Shown here piece after piece: positions 16,068 through 24,532 of a stretch of DNA of 64,000 nt. Position 1 is the stretch's first letter. Each line of letters begins with the position of its first letter. Source of the stretch: Acidaminococcus sp. (GTDB taxonomy: Bacteria > Bacillota > Negativicutes > Acidaminococcales > Acidaminococcaceae); assembly GCA_022482815.1 (NCBI GenBank), contig JAKVOM010000001.1:2686946-2750945 (forward strand), given 5' to 3'. The position numbers and the translations under genes are program-made. Below the pieces are notes generated by a model, which saw only the letters and a list, made by a program, of their open reading frames with translations, ran no database searches and was not told the origin of the DNA.

Positions 16068-16499
16068 TCAGTCTTCCGCTGCCAACGTCCTGTGCCCCAT
16101 ACCCACAGCTAACTCATTTAAGTTTAATACGCCGACGCTCATAAACACAGCTACACATACATGCTCCCCATAGCGGGCAATGCCAATCTTGCCGCCCACA
16201 TTGAATCCGGAAGCCTTCGTCATGACCTGGGCCAGCGCTTCATGCGCGGCGCCTGCCACCGTACCGGCCCCGACGTGGGAATCCGTTACGATGTGCTGCC
16301 GTTCTGCCGCCACCATAGCTCTTTCTACAATTTTCGTCACGGACGGAAGAAATTCTCCGCCAAAGTTCACGGCTGCTGTACGGAATCCTTCGGCAGCAAA
16401 AGCATCCTTCAGGCGGTCTTCTTCCTCCCGCGTTGCGGATAGTGCCATACGGAGTGCCGCCCGTCCTACATCTATACTCTCATACACCTTATTTGCCAT
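16068..16499 (-). CDS. HutP-family protein
   Basis: The 143 residues are close in size to Bacillus HutP (about 150). The C-terminal half matches the HutP pattern: GTVAGAAHEALAQVMTKASG, then NVGGKIGIARYGEHVCVAVF, then LNELAVGMGHR. The N-terminal part (VGRAALRMALSATREEEDRL) is a helix as in HutP. HutP is an L-histidine- and metal-dependent RNA-binding antiterminator of histidine-utilisation operons. No hut gene is nearby, so the target here is unknown; a role as a histidine sensor is inference. It lies next to a tRNA operon whose first gene is tRNA-His, separated by the A1/B1 elements. The start ATG has a weak GAG-type site. Its terminator is element B1. Confidence 0.75.
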   Translation of the reverse strand: MANKVYESIDVGRAALRMALSATREEEDRLKDAFAAEGFRTAAVNFGGEFLPSVTKIVERAMVAAERQHIVTDSHVGAGTVAGAAHEALAQVMTKASGFNVGGKIGIARYGEHVCVAVFMSVGVLNLNELAVGMGHRTLAAED

Positions 16500-16733
16500 A
16501 ATAAACGCTCTCCATTCTACCGTTCTGAACGCTCTTTATTATAGCAGTTTAATACAGTCGATAGCAAGAAAGTTACCACTTATGCCACATTCTGCGAATC
16601 AATTAGCAGTCAGTAGAAAATAGATTTCTTTAACTTTAAGGTGTTATGAGCAGATGCTGCAGTTCTGACTAAATGCCAAATGCAATATCTAAAAGCGCTT
16701 TTGTTTTCATTTCTTCAGTCCGCCGACTTGTAG

Positions 16734-16762
16734 TTGCTTCTTAAAAATATACCTGTTACAAT
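16734..16762 (+). promoter_or_regulatory. Promoter of the 76-residue protein gene
   Basis: TTGCTT, 17 bases, TACAAT, ending 32 bases before the start codon. Upstream, 16640-16712 is an inverse family-B repeat; the rest of 16500-16733 shows nothing identifiable. Confidence 0.7.
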
Positions 16763-16794
16763 AATCTCAAACTATCCAAAGGAGGGGCAGATGC

Positions 16795-17025
16795 ATGTCA
16801 GTCGTCATTGCAGAACAACTCAAGGCCGGAATCATCCTGGGCGATCCGGACAATGAGCAGTACATCTACATGCCCGGCAGCGAAATCGGCGTCGACAATC
16901 CCATGTGCATCTACGAGGATAAGGGAAACAAAACCGACCTGCACCTCAAAGAAGCCGTGGAGCTGGCTAAGCGCCTGACGCTGAAACCTGCGGTTCACCC
17001 CATATACGGAAAAAGAGCCTACTGA
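16795..17025 (+). CDS. Hypothetical 76-residue protein
   Basis: The start ATG is preceded by AAGGAGGGG at good spacing, and the gene has its own promoter and strong terminator, so it is a real monocistronic gene. The sequence MSVVIAEQLKAGIILGDPDN, with later LHLKEAVELAKRLTLKPAVHPIYGK, has no signal peptide or membrane segment and looks like a small soluble alpha/beta protein. I do not recognise the family. The stop codon lies inside the terminator stem. Confidence 0.8.
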   Translation: MSVVIAEQLKAGIILGDPDNEQYIYMPGSEIGVDNPMCIYEDKGNKTDLHLKEAVELAKRLTLKPAVHPIYGKRAY

Positions 17026-17046
17026 GTATATAAGGCTCTTTTTTTA
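17010..17046 (+). terminator. Terminator of the 76-residue protein gene
   Basis: AAAGAGCCT/AGGCTCTTT with an 11-base loop, then a T8 run. The left arm overlaps the last codons. Confidence 0.9.
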
Positions 17047-17189
17047 TGCCTGGTTTAATGAATAATTTTACTTTTAGATTATGTGAGTGCCGTAACCGGC
17101 GCCAAGAGGCATCTTTCGCTGAAACGGAGGATACAAACTCTTGATACGACTGTACGCGCTATAAACCGCCATATTTTTTACTCTCCCTA

Positions 17190-17218
17190 TTGACTATTTA
17201 TACATCACAGAGTATAAT
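17190..17218 (+). promoter_or_regulatory. Promoter of the amino-acid-binding lipoprotein gene
   Basis: TTGACT (17190-17195), 17 bases, TATAAT (17213-17218), starting transcription about 30 bases before the start codon. Such a short leader leaves no room for a riboswitch. Confidence 0.85.
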
Positions 17219-17256
17219 CATTCATATCCTAAAGAAACAGATGGAAGGCACTATTC

Positions 17257-18099
17257 ATGAAACTGAAGACCAGGATTCTGGCAGGCCTCACAGCGCTGTG
17301 CATGGCAGCCGCCTTTACCGCCTGCGGATCTGATACCAATAAAAAAGAAACTGCTAAACCGGACGAAGCTAAAGTGCTCCGCATCGCCACGAACGCAACA
17401 TATGTTCCCTTCGAATTCAAGGACAAGGATGCAAACGGCAGCGAAAGTGACTACAAGGGCATGGAAATCGACATGATCCGCGAAGTCGCCAAGCGCCTCA
17501 ACATGAAGCCGCAAATGGAAAACATTCCCTTTAACGGTATCATCCCTGCCATCCAGTCCAAATCCGTCGATATTGCCGCAACCGGCATGACGATGACGAA
17601 GGAACGGGCCAAGAAGGTCTGCTTCGCCGCTCCGTTCTACGAATCCAAACTGGCTATCGTCGTTCCTACAGAAAGCACCGTAAAATCGGTCGCTGATCTC
17701 AAGGGACAGACCGTAGCCGTCATGGTCGGTACGACCGGTGCCAAGTACGCACAATCCCATGGCATCAACGTCAAACAATTCGATAACAGCGCCACGGCGC
17801 TCCTCGAGGTCCAGGTCGGCAACGCGCCGGCGGCCATCGTCGATAAGCCCGTTGGCGAATACTTCTCCACCATCGAAGGAAAAGGCAAAGGGAAGGTCAG
17901 GATCATTCCTATCCCCGATTCCAAATCCGAACTGCTGGGCTTCGTCCTGAACAAAGACGACAAAGACCTGCAGCAAAAGGTCAATAAGGCCATTGCCGAT
18001 ATGAAAAAAGACGGCACCTATGCAAAGATCTACAAAAAATGGTTCAACGCGGACGCTCCGGATCTTCCGGAATCCGCTGAGAAAGCCCTTGGGCTATAA
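17257..18099 (+). CDS. Amino-acid ABC transporter substrate-binding lipoprotein (family 3)
   Basis: The 280 residues start with a lipoprotein signal with lipobox FTAC (lipidated Cys near residue 23) and a Lys/Asp-rich tether. A family-3 solute-binding domain runs from about residue 40: IATNATYVPFEFKD, GMEIDMIREVAKRLN, PFNGIIPAIQSKSVDIAATG, MTMTKERAKKVCFAAPFYES, LKGQTVAVMVGTTGAKYA and a C-terminal KDGTYAKIYKKWF. This is the glutamine/arginine/polar amino acid type. No permease or ATPase gene is adjacent; own promoter and terminator show it is a stand-alone gene whose transporter lies elsewhere. Confidence 0.93.
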   Translation: MKLKTRILAGLTALCMAAAFTACGSDTNKKETAKPDEAKVLRIATNATYVPFEFKDKDANGSESDYKGMEIDMIREVAKRLNMKPQMENIPFNGIIPAIQSKSVDIAATGMTMTKERAKKVCFAAPFYESKLAIVVPTESTVKSVADLKGQTVAVMVGTTGAKYAQSHGINVKQFDNSATALLEVQVGNAPAAIVDKPVGEYFSTIEGKGKGKVRIIPIPDSKSELLGFVLNKDDKDLQQKVNKAIADMKKDGTYAKIYKKWFNADAPDLPESAEKALGL

Positions 18100-18174
18100 C
18101 AAACTTGCCGGCCGCACTTTCGCGGAGTCCCGTGAGGCCCCAACCCGAATCAGCGGCGTCACAAGCTTGTAAAA

Positions 18175-18223
18175 ACAGACCCTTTCGTTTCTCCTGTGAG
18201 AGAACGTAAGGGTCTGCTTTTTT
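18175..18223 (+). terminator. Terminator of the substrate-binding protein gene
   Basis: CAGACCCTT/AAGGGTCTG with extension CG/CG and a T6 run (CTGCTTTTTTA). It lies about 75 bases after the stop codon. Confidence 0.88.
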
Positions 18224-18325
18224 ATGTTCCTTTTTATACCCAAAGAAACTGCTTCCCGCGCGCGGATCTCCCATCTCATGCGAAAAGATGCTATACTGAT
18301 CTCGTTAGTATAAGGAGGGAAAACT

Positions 18326-21300
18326 TTGAACACGCGCACGCTGCCCAGCGGTATTTATGAAAAAATTATTTCCGAGGAATTTGGCAAAATCCTGGACGAA
18401 GCGATCCAAAGCGGCGAAATCTCGGCCCGCATGCAGACCCTGGATCCGCAGGATGCCGTCAATTATCTTGCTTCCTATGTCAAAGAGATTGTACAGCGCT
18501 GTCTGAAGACGATTGCTGACAGTGAAAAAGAGGATAACAACGGGGAGCTCCTCACGAGCGAACTAACACTTACGAATGAAGTCATCCGCCTCTTAGCAAA
18601 TAAGATCAAGGAGCTTGGCAAGGGCCATGAAATCAAGCAGGCCGATTTTTTGCTGACCCAGCTCACGCAAAAAATGAACCGTTTAAAAGATACACCACTT
18701 CCTCGCCCCGAGACGTCCCTCTCCCGCTCCTTTCTCTTTACCAACAGCCAGAAAGATATTTCTCTTGTTTCCGAACTGCGGCGCGAAATCGCCTCTTCCG
18801 ACCGCATTGATTTTCTGGTTTCCTTCATTAAATTCTCCGGTTTCTCCATGATTCGCCCGGAGCTCATTCGTTTTACCAATAATGGCGGAAAGATGCGCAT
18901 CCTCACGACGACTTACATGGGTGCGACAGATCCAAAGGCCATCGAAGAATTGGCTAACCTGCCCAATACCGAAGTCAAGATTTCCTATAACGTCAAGGAA
19001 ACGCGGCTCCATGCCAAGTCGTACATCTTCCACCGCGAAAGTCATTTTTCGACGGCCTACATCGGGTCTTCCAATCTCTCCCACGCGGCCATTGCCGATG
19101 GCCTTGAATGGAACATGAAGATTACCGAGCGGGATATGCCGGACATCATGAAAAAGATGGACGCCACTTTTGAATCGTACTGGAATTCTGCCGAGTTTAA
19201 GTTATTTGATGCGAACAAGGATGCCGATGAACTGCAGCAGGCCATAGATGCAGAGCGCCACCCCGGTGAAAGGAAAAGTGCGGCTTCCTACACCTTTGAA
19301 ATCCGTCCCTACCCTTACCAGCAAATCATCCTCGACGCACTGCAGGTCGAACGGAAGGAGCGCCATCATTACCATAATCTGATTGTTGCCGCTACGGGTA
19401 CCGGCAAAACTGCCATTGCCGCCTTTGATTACCGCCGTTTCACCCGCAGCCGTAAAAAGGGTGCACGCCTGCTCTTTGTCGCCCACCGCGAGGAAATTCT
19501 GGAACAGGCGCTCTCCTGCTTCCGCCAGGTTATGAGGGATCCGAATTTTGGCAAGCTGTATGTCGGCCGTAATAAGACGGACGAATTGTCCCACCTCTTC
19601 ATGTCTATCCAATCCCTGGAAAGTACCCGGCTATGGGAACACATGACGCCGGATTACTATGACATGATTATCGTCGATGAATTCCATCACGCCGCTGCAA
19701 AGTCCTACCAGAATCTGCTTAGTTATTTCAAACCGAAGATTCTCCTGGGGCTCACGGCTACACCGGAACGCATGGACGGCAAGAATATATTGTCCTATTT
19801 TGACGGGCACATTGCCGCCGAGATTCGCCTGTCCGACGCCATTGAGCGCCGCCTGCTCTGCCCGTTCCATTATTTTGGAGTCGCCGATACAGTAGACCTG
19901 ACCCACATCAAATGGACGAATGGTCAGTATGACCTGAGTGAGCTGAACCACCTCTTTGCGCTCGATAGTGCGCCGGCCATGAAACGAGCTAGGGCCATCA
20001 GAGCGGCTGTGGATCGATATACGGCAGACAATCGAGACATCAAGGGACTCGGTTTCTGCGTTTCCATTGACCATGCCCATTTTATGGCGAGGTATTTCAA
20101 CGATCACGATCTTCCTTCCGCTGCCTTAACGGGCAAAGATTCGGATGAAACGAGAAAACAAGCCAGAACTGACCTGGAAACGGGAAAAATCAAGTTTCTC
20201 TTCGTCGTCGACCTCTTTAATGAAGGCATCGATATCCCTTCCATTAATACAGTTCTCTTCCTGCGTCCGACGAACAGTCTGACCATCTTCCTGCAGCAGC
20301 TGGGGCGCGGACTTCGTCTGGCACCGCACAAGGACTGCCTGACCGTTCTGGATTTTGTAGCCCAGGCGAATCGGAAATATAACTTTGCCGCTCGTTTTGA
20401 AGCGCTGCTCGGCGGCCGTCAAAATGGCAAGATCAAAAAGGAAATCGAACATGGTTTTCCCCACGTGCCCAAAGGGTGCTCCATCCAGCTCGAAGAAATT
20501 GCACAGAAACGGGTACTGGATAACATCAAGGCCCGTCTGCGCCGGAATGACTACTACAAGGAACTGATTCAGGAGCTTTATGAAGCAGCAGGACGCGTTC
20601 CCACGATTATGGAATTTATGAAAGCAGCCGGAATCGATCTGAACGTGTTCTATGACAAGACACGTTCCTTCACCCGCCTCTGCATGGAAGCCGGCGTGCT
20701 GCCATCCGTGCCGCCTGATGATACAGAAGAAAAGCTCACAAAGGCATTTCCGCGGATTCTTTCCATTGACTCACCGAAATGGCTGACCTTCCTGATGAAG
20801 AGCTTTGATACGCCGCCTTCTTCCCTTTCAGACGTCGAAAAACAGTATGCCCGGATGTGGCAGTTTACGCTTTTGGGGAGTGACGGAGAAGGTTTTGGGG
20901 AAACGCTGGCCCGCTTCCCGAGTGACAGTCCTTTTACGAAAGAACTCAAAGAAGTGCTTTCCATTCAGTATGATAGCTTCTCTGTACTCCCGGAAATGGC
21001 AAATCTGCCTTATCCCTGCGCCCTGGAAGTCTACTGCCATTATTCCCGCGACCAGATTTTTGCGGCACTGGGGGTCGATAAGCCAAGCAGCGTGCGGGAA
21101 GGCGTCAAGTACCTGGACCCTGGAAAAAGTAATACCGTTACAAAGCCAACAGATGTATTCCTCGTCACGCTGAATAAATCGGAAAAAGAATTTTCCGATA
21201 CAACGCTTTACGAAGATTACTCCATGAGTGAAACGCTCTTTCACTGGCAGTCACAAAACCTCACGACACCAGCTTCCACGACAGGACAGCGCTATATCCA

Positions 21301-21505
21301 CCAGCGGGAAAACGGCAATATCGTCCTGTTCTTTGTCCGCGAACGTAAGAAGGGTTTACACGATGTGGCTATGAGTTTCACCTTTTTGGGAAAAGCGCAG
21401 ATCGTCAGCTGGTCCGGTTCCCAACCTATGACAATCATATACAAACTCGAACACCCGATTCCTGCAAAATACATCCGTACTACTGATAGTGCTGGGGTAA
21501 TGTAA
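18326..21505 (+). CDS. PLD-nuclease/SF2 helicase fusion with DUF3427-type C-terminus
   Basis: The 1059 residues start at TTG with AAGGAGGG at proper spacing. Residues 1-110 are helical. About 135-290 is a phospholipase-D-like nuclease domain with HAKSYIFHR (H229, K231) and GSSNLSHAA. About 320-750 is an SF2 helicase with Walker A AATGTGKTAIAAF (355-362), motif II IIVDEFHHAA, motif III GLTATPERMDG, and motifs V/VI FNEGIDIPSINTVLFLRPTN and QQLGRGLRL. The last ~250 residues fit the DUF3427 region that accompanies such helicases. The family is usually annotated as a restriction-type helicase and occurs in defence contexts. Here it is solitary, with no methylase, so anti-phage activity is a hypothesis. 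Elements B2 and A2 follow. Confidence 0.9.
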   Translation: MNTRTLPSGIYEKIISEEFGKILDEAIQSGEISARMQTLDPQDAVNYLASYVKEIVQRCLKTIADSEKEDNNGELLTSELTLTNEVIRLLANKIKELGKGHEIKQADFLLTQLTQKMNRLKDTPLPRPETSLSRSFLFTNSQKDISLVSELRREIASSDRIDFLVSFIKFSGFSMIRPELIRFTNNGGKMRILTTTYMGATDPKAIEELANLPNTEVKISYNVKETRLHAKSYIFHRESHFSTAYIGSSNLSHAAIADGLEWNMKITERDMPDIMKKMDATFESYWNSAEFKLFDANKDADELQQAIDAERHPGERKSAASYTFEIRPYPYQQIILDALQVERKERHHYHNLIVAATGTGKTAIAAFDYRRFTRSRKKGARLLFVAHREEILEQALSCFRQVMRDPNFGKLYVGRNKTDELSHLFMSIQSLESTRLWEHMTPDYYDMIIVDEFHHAAAKSYQNLLSYFKPKILLGLTATPERMDGKNILSYFDGHIAAEIRLSDAIERRLLCPFHYFGVADTVDLTHIKWTNGQYDLSELNHLFALDSAPAMKRARAIRAAVDRYTADNRDIKGLGFCVSIDHAHFMARYFNDHDLPSAALTGKDSDETRKQARTDLETGKIKFLFVVDLFNEGIDIPSINTVLFLRPTNSLTIFLQQLGRGLRLAPHKDCLTVLDFVAQANRKYNFAARFEALLGGRQNGKIKKEIEHGFPHVPKGCSIQLEEIAQKRVLDNIKARLRRNDYYKELIQELYEAAGRVPTIMEFMKAAGIDLNVFYDKTRSFTRLCMEAGVLPSVPPDDTEEKLTKAFPRILSIDSPKWLTFLMKSFDTPPSSLSDVEKQYARMWQFTLLGSDGEGFGETLARFPSDSPFTKELKEVLSIQYDSFSVLPEMANLPYPCALEVYCHYSRDQIFAALGVDKPSSVREGVKYLDPGKSNTVTKPTDVFLVTLNKSEKEFSDTTLYEDYSMSETLFHWQSQNLTTPASTTGQRYIHQRENGNIVLFFVRERKKGLHDVAMSFTFLGKAQIVSWSGSQPMTIIYKLEHPIPAKYIRTTDSAGVM

Positions 21506-21528
21506 TACAAATTAAGTTAGTACAGTTT

Positions 21529-21591
21529 AAAGGCACCTGCCTCCCTCTGGCGTTCGACAAGTCTCACGCGCATCAGGAGGCAGAGCTTTTT
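21529..21591 (+). terminator. Element B, copy 2: terminator hairpin of the helicase gene
   Basis: AAAGGCACCTGCCTCC pairs imperfectly with GGAGGCAGAGCTTTTT around the conserved loop CTGGCGTTCGACAAGTCTCA then CGCGCAT. It is followed at once by element A2, the same B-then-A order as after the HutP-like gene. Confidence 0.78.
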
Positions 21592-21599
21592 ATAGGGAA

Positions 21600-21746
21600 T
21601 TTCACAGAGCGATTTGCAGAATCCAACCGCATGGACTTTGTCGAACCGAGTTGTGACCACTCAACGTACCTCTTTTGTACGCCCTCGTAGCCCCAACTCG
21701 GTTCTTCGCGTCCCTGCGGCTGTCTTGCAGCAAATCTTCTGTGAAA
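21600..21746 (+). ncRNA. Structured element A, copy 2 (147 nt, undescribed)
   Basis: Inverse of A1 and identical in length. The outer arms TTTCACAGA/TCTGTGAAA and GATTTGC/GCAAATC are conserved. The inner stem is CCGAGTTG/CAACTCGG where A1 has CCGAATTA/TAATTCGG, and ACCGCA/TGCGGC where A1 has GCCACA/TGTGGC, i.e. compensated changes. The apical region keeps the CGTAC/GTACG pair and the TGACC/GGTCA-side sequence. Type provisional. Confidence 0.5.
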
Positions 21747-21759
21747 ATTGAATAAATAA

Positions 21760-22200
21760 AAGAAGCTATCTTCCCCCCGCACTTGTCAGCCCTGACTACC
21801 GTCAGTGCTTCCTGCGGTGGATGATGGCCCTTATTATTCTATTCGTGCAAGGAGCGCAGCCTTGCTACAAAAAGGCCTTCTTTCATTTCACTTCGTGAAA
21901 TCAAAAGAAGGAGGAACCGCCTTGCGGTGGAAGACAGCTTCTTTTACCTTCGAAGTTTTATGACGTCATTGCTTTACACGCACCAGGCCAAATGCCATAT
22001 GCCAAAGGCGCTTTTTTATTTATACCTCTCTGCCGAAGGCCCGCCGCCTATGGCGGCCACAGCTTCCCAGCTTTAATTCAGTCAAACCGAAGGTTTGGCT
22101 ATCTTCTACAATCTCCTTCCACGCAGTCGGAAGGAGGATGGGTCACGAAGTGACGGAGGATAGCTTTCCCTTTGCGCGAAGCGCCACAGCGTTATTCTAA
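21760..22200. repeat. Cluster of intergenic repeats
   Basis: In order: family-F-like blocks (GCTATCTTCC, then GCGGTGGA) at 21768-21960; an inverse family-B copy (TGACGTCATTGCTTTACACG, CATATGCCAAAGGCGC) at 21960-22020; inverse family C (GCCGCCTATGGCGGCCACAG) near 22045-22070; and inverse family F (AAACCGAAGGTTTGGC, CACGAAGTGACGG) at 22083-22172. No gene is seen between the helicase and the MarR gene. Confidence 0.6.
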
Positions 22201-22218
22201 AAATTTTTACAGACTCTA

Positions 22219-22272
22219 TTGACAATCCCATCTCCCTGCTGTATACTGCATTTAGTTGAAAGTTCAACTAAA
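22219..22272 (+). promoter_or_regulatory. Promoter and palindromic operator of the MarR-GNAT-MFS-ACT cluster
   Basis: TTGACA (22219-22224), 17 bases, TATACT (22242-22247). Directly downstream is the perfect palindrome TTTAGTTGAA-AG-TTCAACTAAA (22251-22272), covering the expected transcription start. A MarR-family gene follows 20 bases later, so autoregulation through this site is likely. Confidence 0.82.
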
Positions 22273-22291
22273 TAGTAAAAGAGGAGGCAGC

Positions 22292-22732
22292 ATGAAAGTT
22301 ACCAATGACCTTTTGCGGAATATCGGTTCTCTCTGCCGCTGCGTCCAGTCGGTCATGGCCATGAAGTTCCGAACGTACGGTCTGCAGCGAGGTCAGTTCA
22401 TTTTTCTGACCCGCATCCATGAATCGCCGAGCATCCGCCAGACGGATCTCACAGCTGAATGCAATGTAGATAAAGGTACAACCGCCAAGGCCGTCAAGAA
22501 GCTGGAAGAAGCAGGGCTGGTCCGCCGCTCCCGGGACGAAAAAGACAAACGGGTCTGGCACCTGTCCCCCACGGACAAGGGTAACGGATTGTACGAAGAA
22601 CTGATTCAGGAAGAAAACCGGCAGATTGCTGTCGGGCTCAACGGATTTACAACTGACGAAATCAATCAGTTGCTGCAGCTCATCAGAAAATTGCAGCGCA
22701 ATGTCCAGTCGGACTGGCTGGAAAATCATTAA
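22292..22732 (+). CDS. MarR-family transcriptional regulator
   Basis: The 146 residues start at the ATG after GAGGAGG. A winged-helix MarR domain covers most of the protein: RGQFIFLTRIHESPSIRQTD, then LTAECNVDKGTTAKAVKKLE as recognition helix region, then GLVRRSRDEKDKRVWHLSPT as the wing with the typical DxRxx pattern. A C-terminal helical dimerisation part follows. It probably represses its own operon by binding the palindrome at 22251-22272. Downstream genes (GNAT, MFS, ACT) follow closely, suggesting control of export or modification of a small molecule, perhaps a drug or amino acid. The ligand is unknown. Confidence 0.92.
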   Translation: MKVTNDLLRNIGSLCRCVQSVMAMKFRTYGLQRGQFIFLTRIHESPSIRQTDLTAECNVDKGTTAKAVKKLEEAGLVRRSRDEKDKRVWHLSPTDKGNGLYEELIQEENRQIAVGLNGFTTDEINQLLQLIRKLQRNVQSDWLENH

Positions 22733-22744
22733 GGAGGATTAGAA

Positions 22745-23242
22745 ATGGAACTTGTAAAGGCAACGAAGAAAGATGCGGAAAGAATTATGGACATCATCAA
22801 CCAGGCAAAAGCTTTCCTCAAAGGCCAGGGGGTTGATCAGTGGCAGACCGGTTATCCGGCCATGAGCGATATTGAAAAAGACCTGAACGACGGAATCGGC
22901 TATGTCCTGAAGGACGAAGGAAAAATCATCGGCTACGCCGGCATCGATTCCCGTGGTGAAGAAGCATATGATACGTTGAAGGGCAGCTGGCTGAACAGTG
23001 ATCCTTATATCGTCATCCACCGCATGGCCGTCGACAACAGTGTCAGAGGCAAGGGTCTGGCCCAGAAGATGTTCGAAGCCTGCGAAGATTTCGCGCTGTC
23101 CCAGGGCATCCATAATATCCGCGTCGATACGGACGAAGACAACCATATCATGCGCCATATTATCGATAAAATGGGTTACCAATATACCGGAACCATCTGG
23201 TTTGACAACAGCACGAAAATTGCTTTCCAGAAAGTTTGCTGA
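22745..23242 (+). CDS. GNAT-family N-acetyltransferase
   Basis: The 165 residues begin MELVKATKKDAERIMDIINQ. The acetyl-CoA-binding motif A is HRMAVDNSVRGKGLAQKMFE (residues 97-116; V-x-x-x-x-R-G-x-G-x-A pattern), preceded by the strand VLKDEGKIIGYAGI, with a C-terminal DEDNHIMRHIIDKMGYQYTG. It transfers acetyl from acetyl-CoA to an amine; the substrate is unknown. It starts 12 bases after the MarR stop with AAGGAGG upstream, so it is in the MarR operon, a frequent pairing. Confidence 0.9.
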   Translation: MELVKATKKDAERIMDIINQAKAFLKGQGVDQWQTGYPAMSDIEKDLNDGIGYVLKDEGKIIGYAGIDSRGEEAYDTLKGSWLNSDPYIVIHRMAVDNSVRGKGLAQKMFEACEDFALSQGIHNIRVDTDEDNHIMRHIIDKMGYQYTGTIWFDNSTKIAFQKVC

Positions 23243-23307
23243 TTTGCTTTCCGCCCTGCCTGACGGCCGCGTAAAAAGCTGCTGATACAAAGAAAGGAGA
23301 ATGACCA

Positions 23308-24516
23308 ATGACTGCTGAAACAAAACGGATTACACCCGTCACCTTTTTCTTGTGCGGTCTTGCTGCCGTACTCCTCTACGGAATCAGCGGCGGCATCCGC
23401 TGCGATATCGGAATCCTTCTGAAACCGCTCATGGAGGCTACCGGACTTTCCTACCAGGAAGTCAGCTTTGCCATCGCCGTCATGCAGTTATCTTTCGGTG
23501 CCTTCCAGCCTCTCTTCGGGCTCATTGCGGCGCGCCGCTCCAATCGTTTTGTGCTTTTCCTGGGTGTCTGCCTGTATCTGGCGGGGTTAGCCTCCCTTCC
23601 TTTCATACATTCCATGGCGGGACTCATCGTGGCCGTCGGGCTCCTCATCGGGTCCGGGGCCGGAGCCATTTCGTTTGGGATTATCCTGGCGGCTGTTGTT
23701 TCTGCCGTAGGGCCTAAAAACGGGGCCATGATTTCCGGTTTCATCAATGCGGCGGCCGGTCTTGGTTCTACCATCCTGTCGCCTGTGATTGAAGGTGCTG
23801 TTGCAGGGGGAGGGCTTCCGGAAGCAGCCATGCGTCTGAGCCTTCCTGCAGCGCTGCTCCTCCCCGTAATTTTTTACCTGACGAATCGCAAGTATACAGG
23901 TGAAGACGCGCCGGCAGCTAAAGAACAGGCCGGGGCTTCGCTTTCTGCCCGGGAAATTTTCCGTTCCGCTTTTGCCAGTCACCCCTTCCGGTGCCTGGTC
24001 TGCGGATTTTCCACCTGCGGATTCCACATGGTGATTATTGAAGCTCACCTGTACTCCCAATTTGTATCCTACGGCATCGCAAGAGCCATGGCCGCGCGGG
24101 CCTATGGCTTCTACGGCATTGCCACGGTACTGGGTTCCCTGATTGCGGGATATCTCTCCACTAAGGTGCATAAAGGAAAGCTGCTGGCCTTCTACTACGG
24201 CTTCCGTGCCGTATGGGTCGCCCTGTATCTGTTCCTTCTGCCCAAGACATTTGCCACGGCCTGTCTCTTCAGCGTCGGACTTGGACTGACGGGCGGAGCT
24301 TCTGTACCGCCTACGTCGGGTGTCGTGAACGAGCATTTCCCGCTTGCCCAGACAGCTACGCTCATCGGCGTGCTCTTCCTGTGCCATCAGGTGGGTGCGT
24401 TCCTCAGTGCGTCCCTTGGCGGCGTCTGTGTCAATCTGACAGGCAGCTACGTGGCGATTTGGTGCGTGGATATTGCACTGTGCTGCTTCGCTTCGTTTGC
24501 CAGCTCAAGAATTTAA
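23308..24516 (+). CDS. Major facilitator superfamily transporter
   Basis: The 402 residues have about twelve hydrophobic segments and a loop around residues 190-215 (NRKYTGEDAPAAKEQAGASL) between the halves. The first half shows FGLIAARRSNRFVLFLGVCL, which fits the MFS loop 2-3 motif, and the glycine-rich GLLIGSGAGAISFGIILAAV. The family resembles oxalate/formate-antiporter-like or multidrug MFS carriers; the substrate cannot be read from sequence. AAAGGAGAATGACC precedes the start. It lies 65 bases after the acetyltransferase in the MarR-controlled operon. Confidence 0.9.
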   Translation: MTAETKRITPVTFFLCGLAAVLLYGISGGIRCDIGILLKPLMEATGLSYQEVSFAIAVMQLSFGAFQPLFGLIAARRSNRFVLFLGVCLYLAGLASLPFIHSMAGLIVAVGLLIGSGAGAISFGIILAAVVSAVGPKNGAMISGFINAAAGLGSTILSPVIEGAVAGGGLPEAAMRLSLPAALLLPVIFYLTNRKYTGEDAPAAKEQAGASLSAREIFRSAFASHPFRCLVCGFSTCGFHMVIIEAHLYSQFVSYGIARAMAARAYGFYGIATVLGSLIAGYLSTKVHKGKLLAFYYGFRAVWVALYLFLLPKTFATACLFSVGLGLTGGASVPPTSGVVNEHFPLAQTATLIGVLFLCHQVGAFLSASLGGVCVNLTGSYVAIWCVDIALCCFASFASSRI

Positions 24517-24532
24517 AAGAAAGAACGATACG

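Noticed and set aside
17090-17170. Possible riboswitch upstream of the amino-acid-binding lipoprotein (AGAGG...CTGAAAC-like pattern)
   Set aside because: The good promoter at 17190-17218 lies downstream of it, so the stretch is not in the leader transcript, and no known aptamer core fits.
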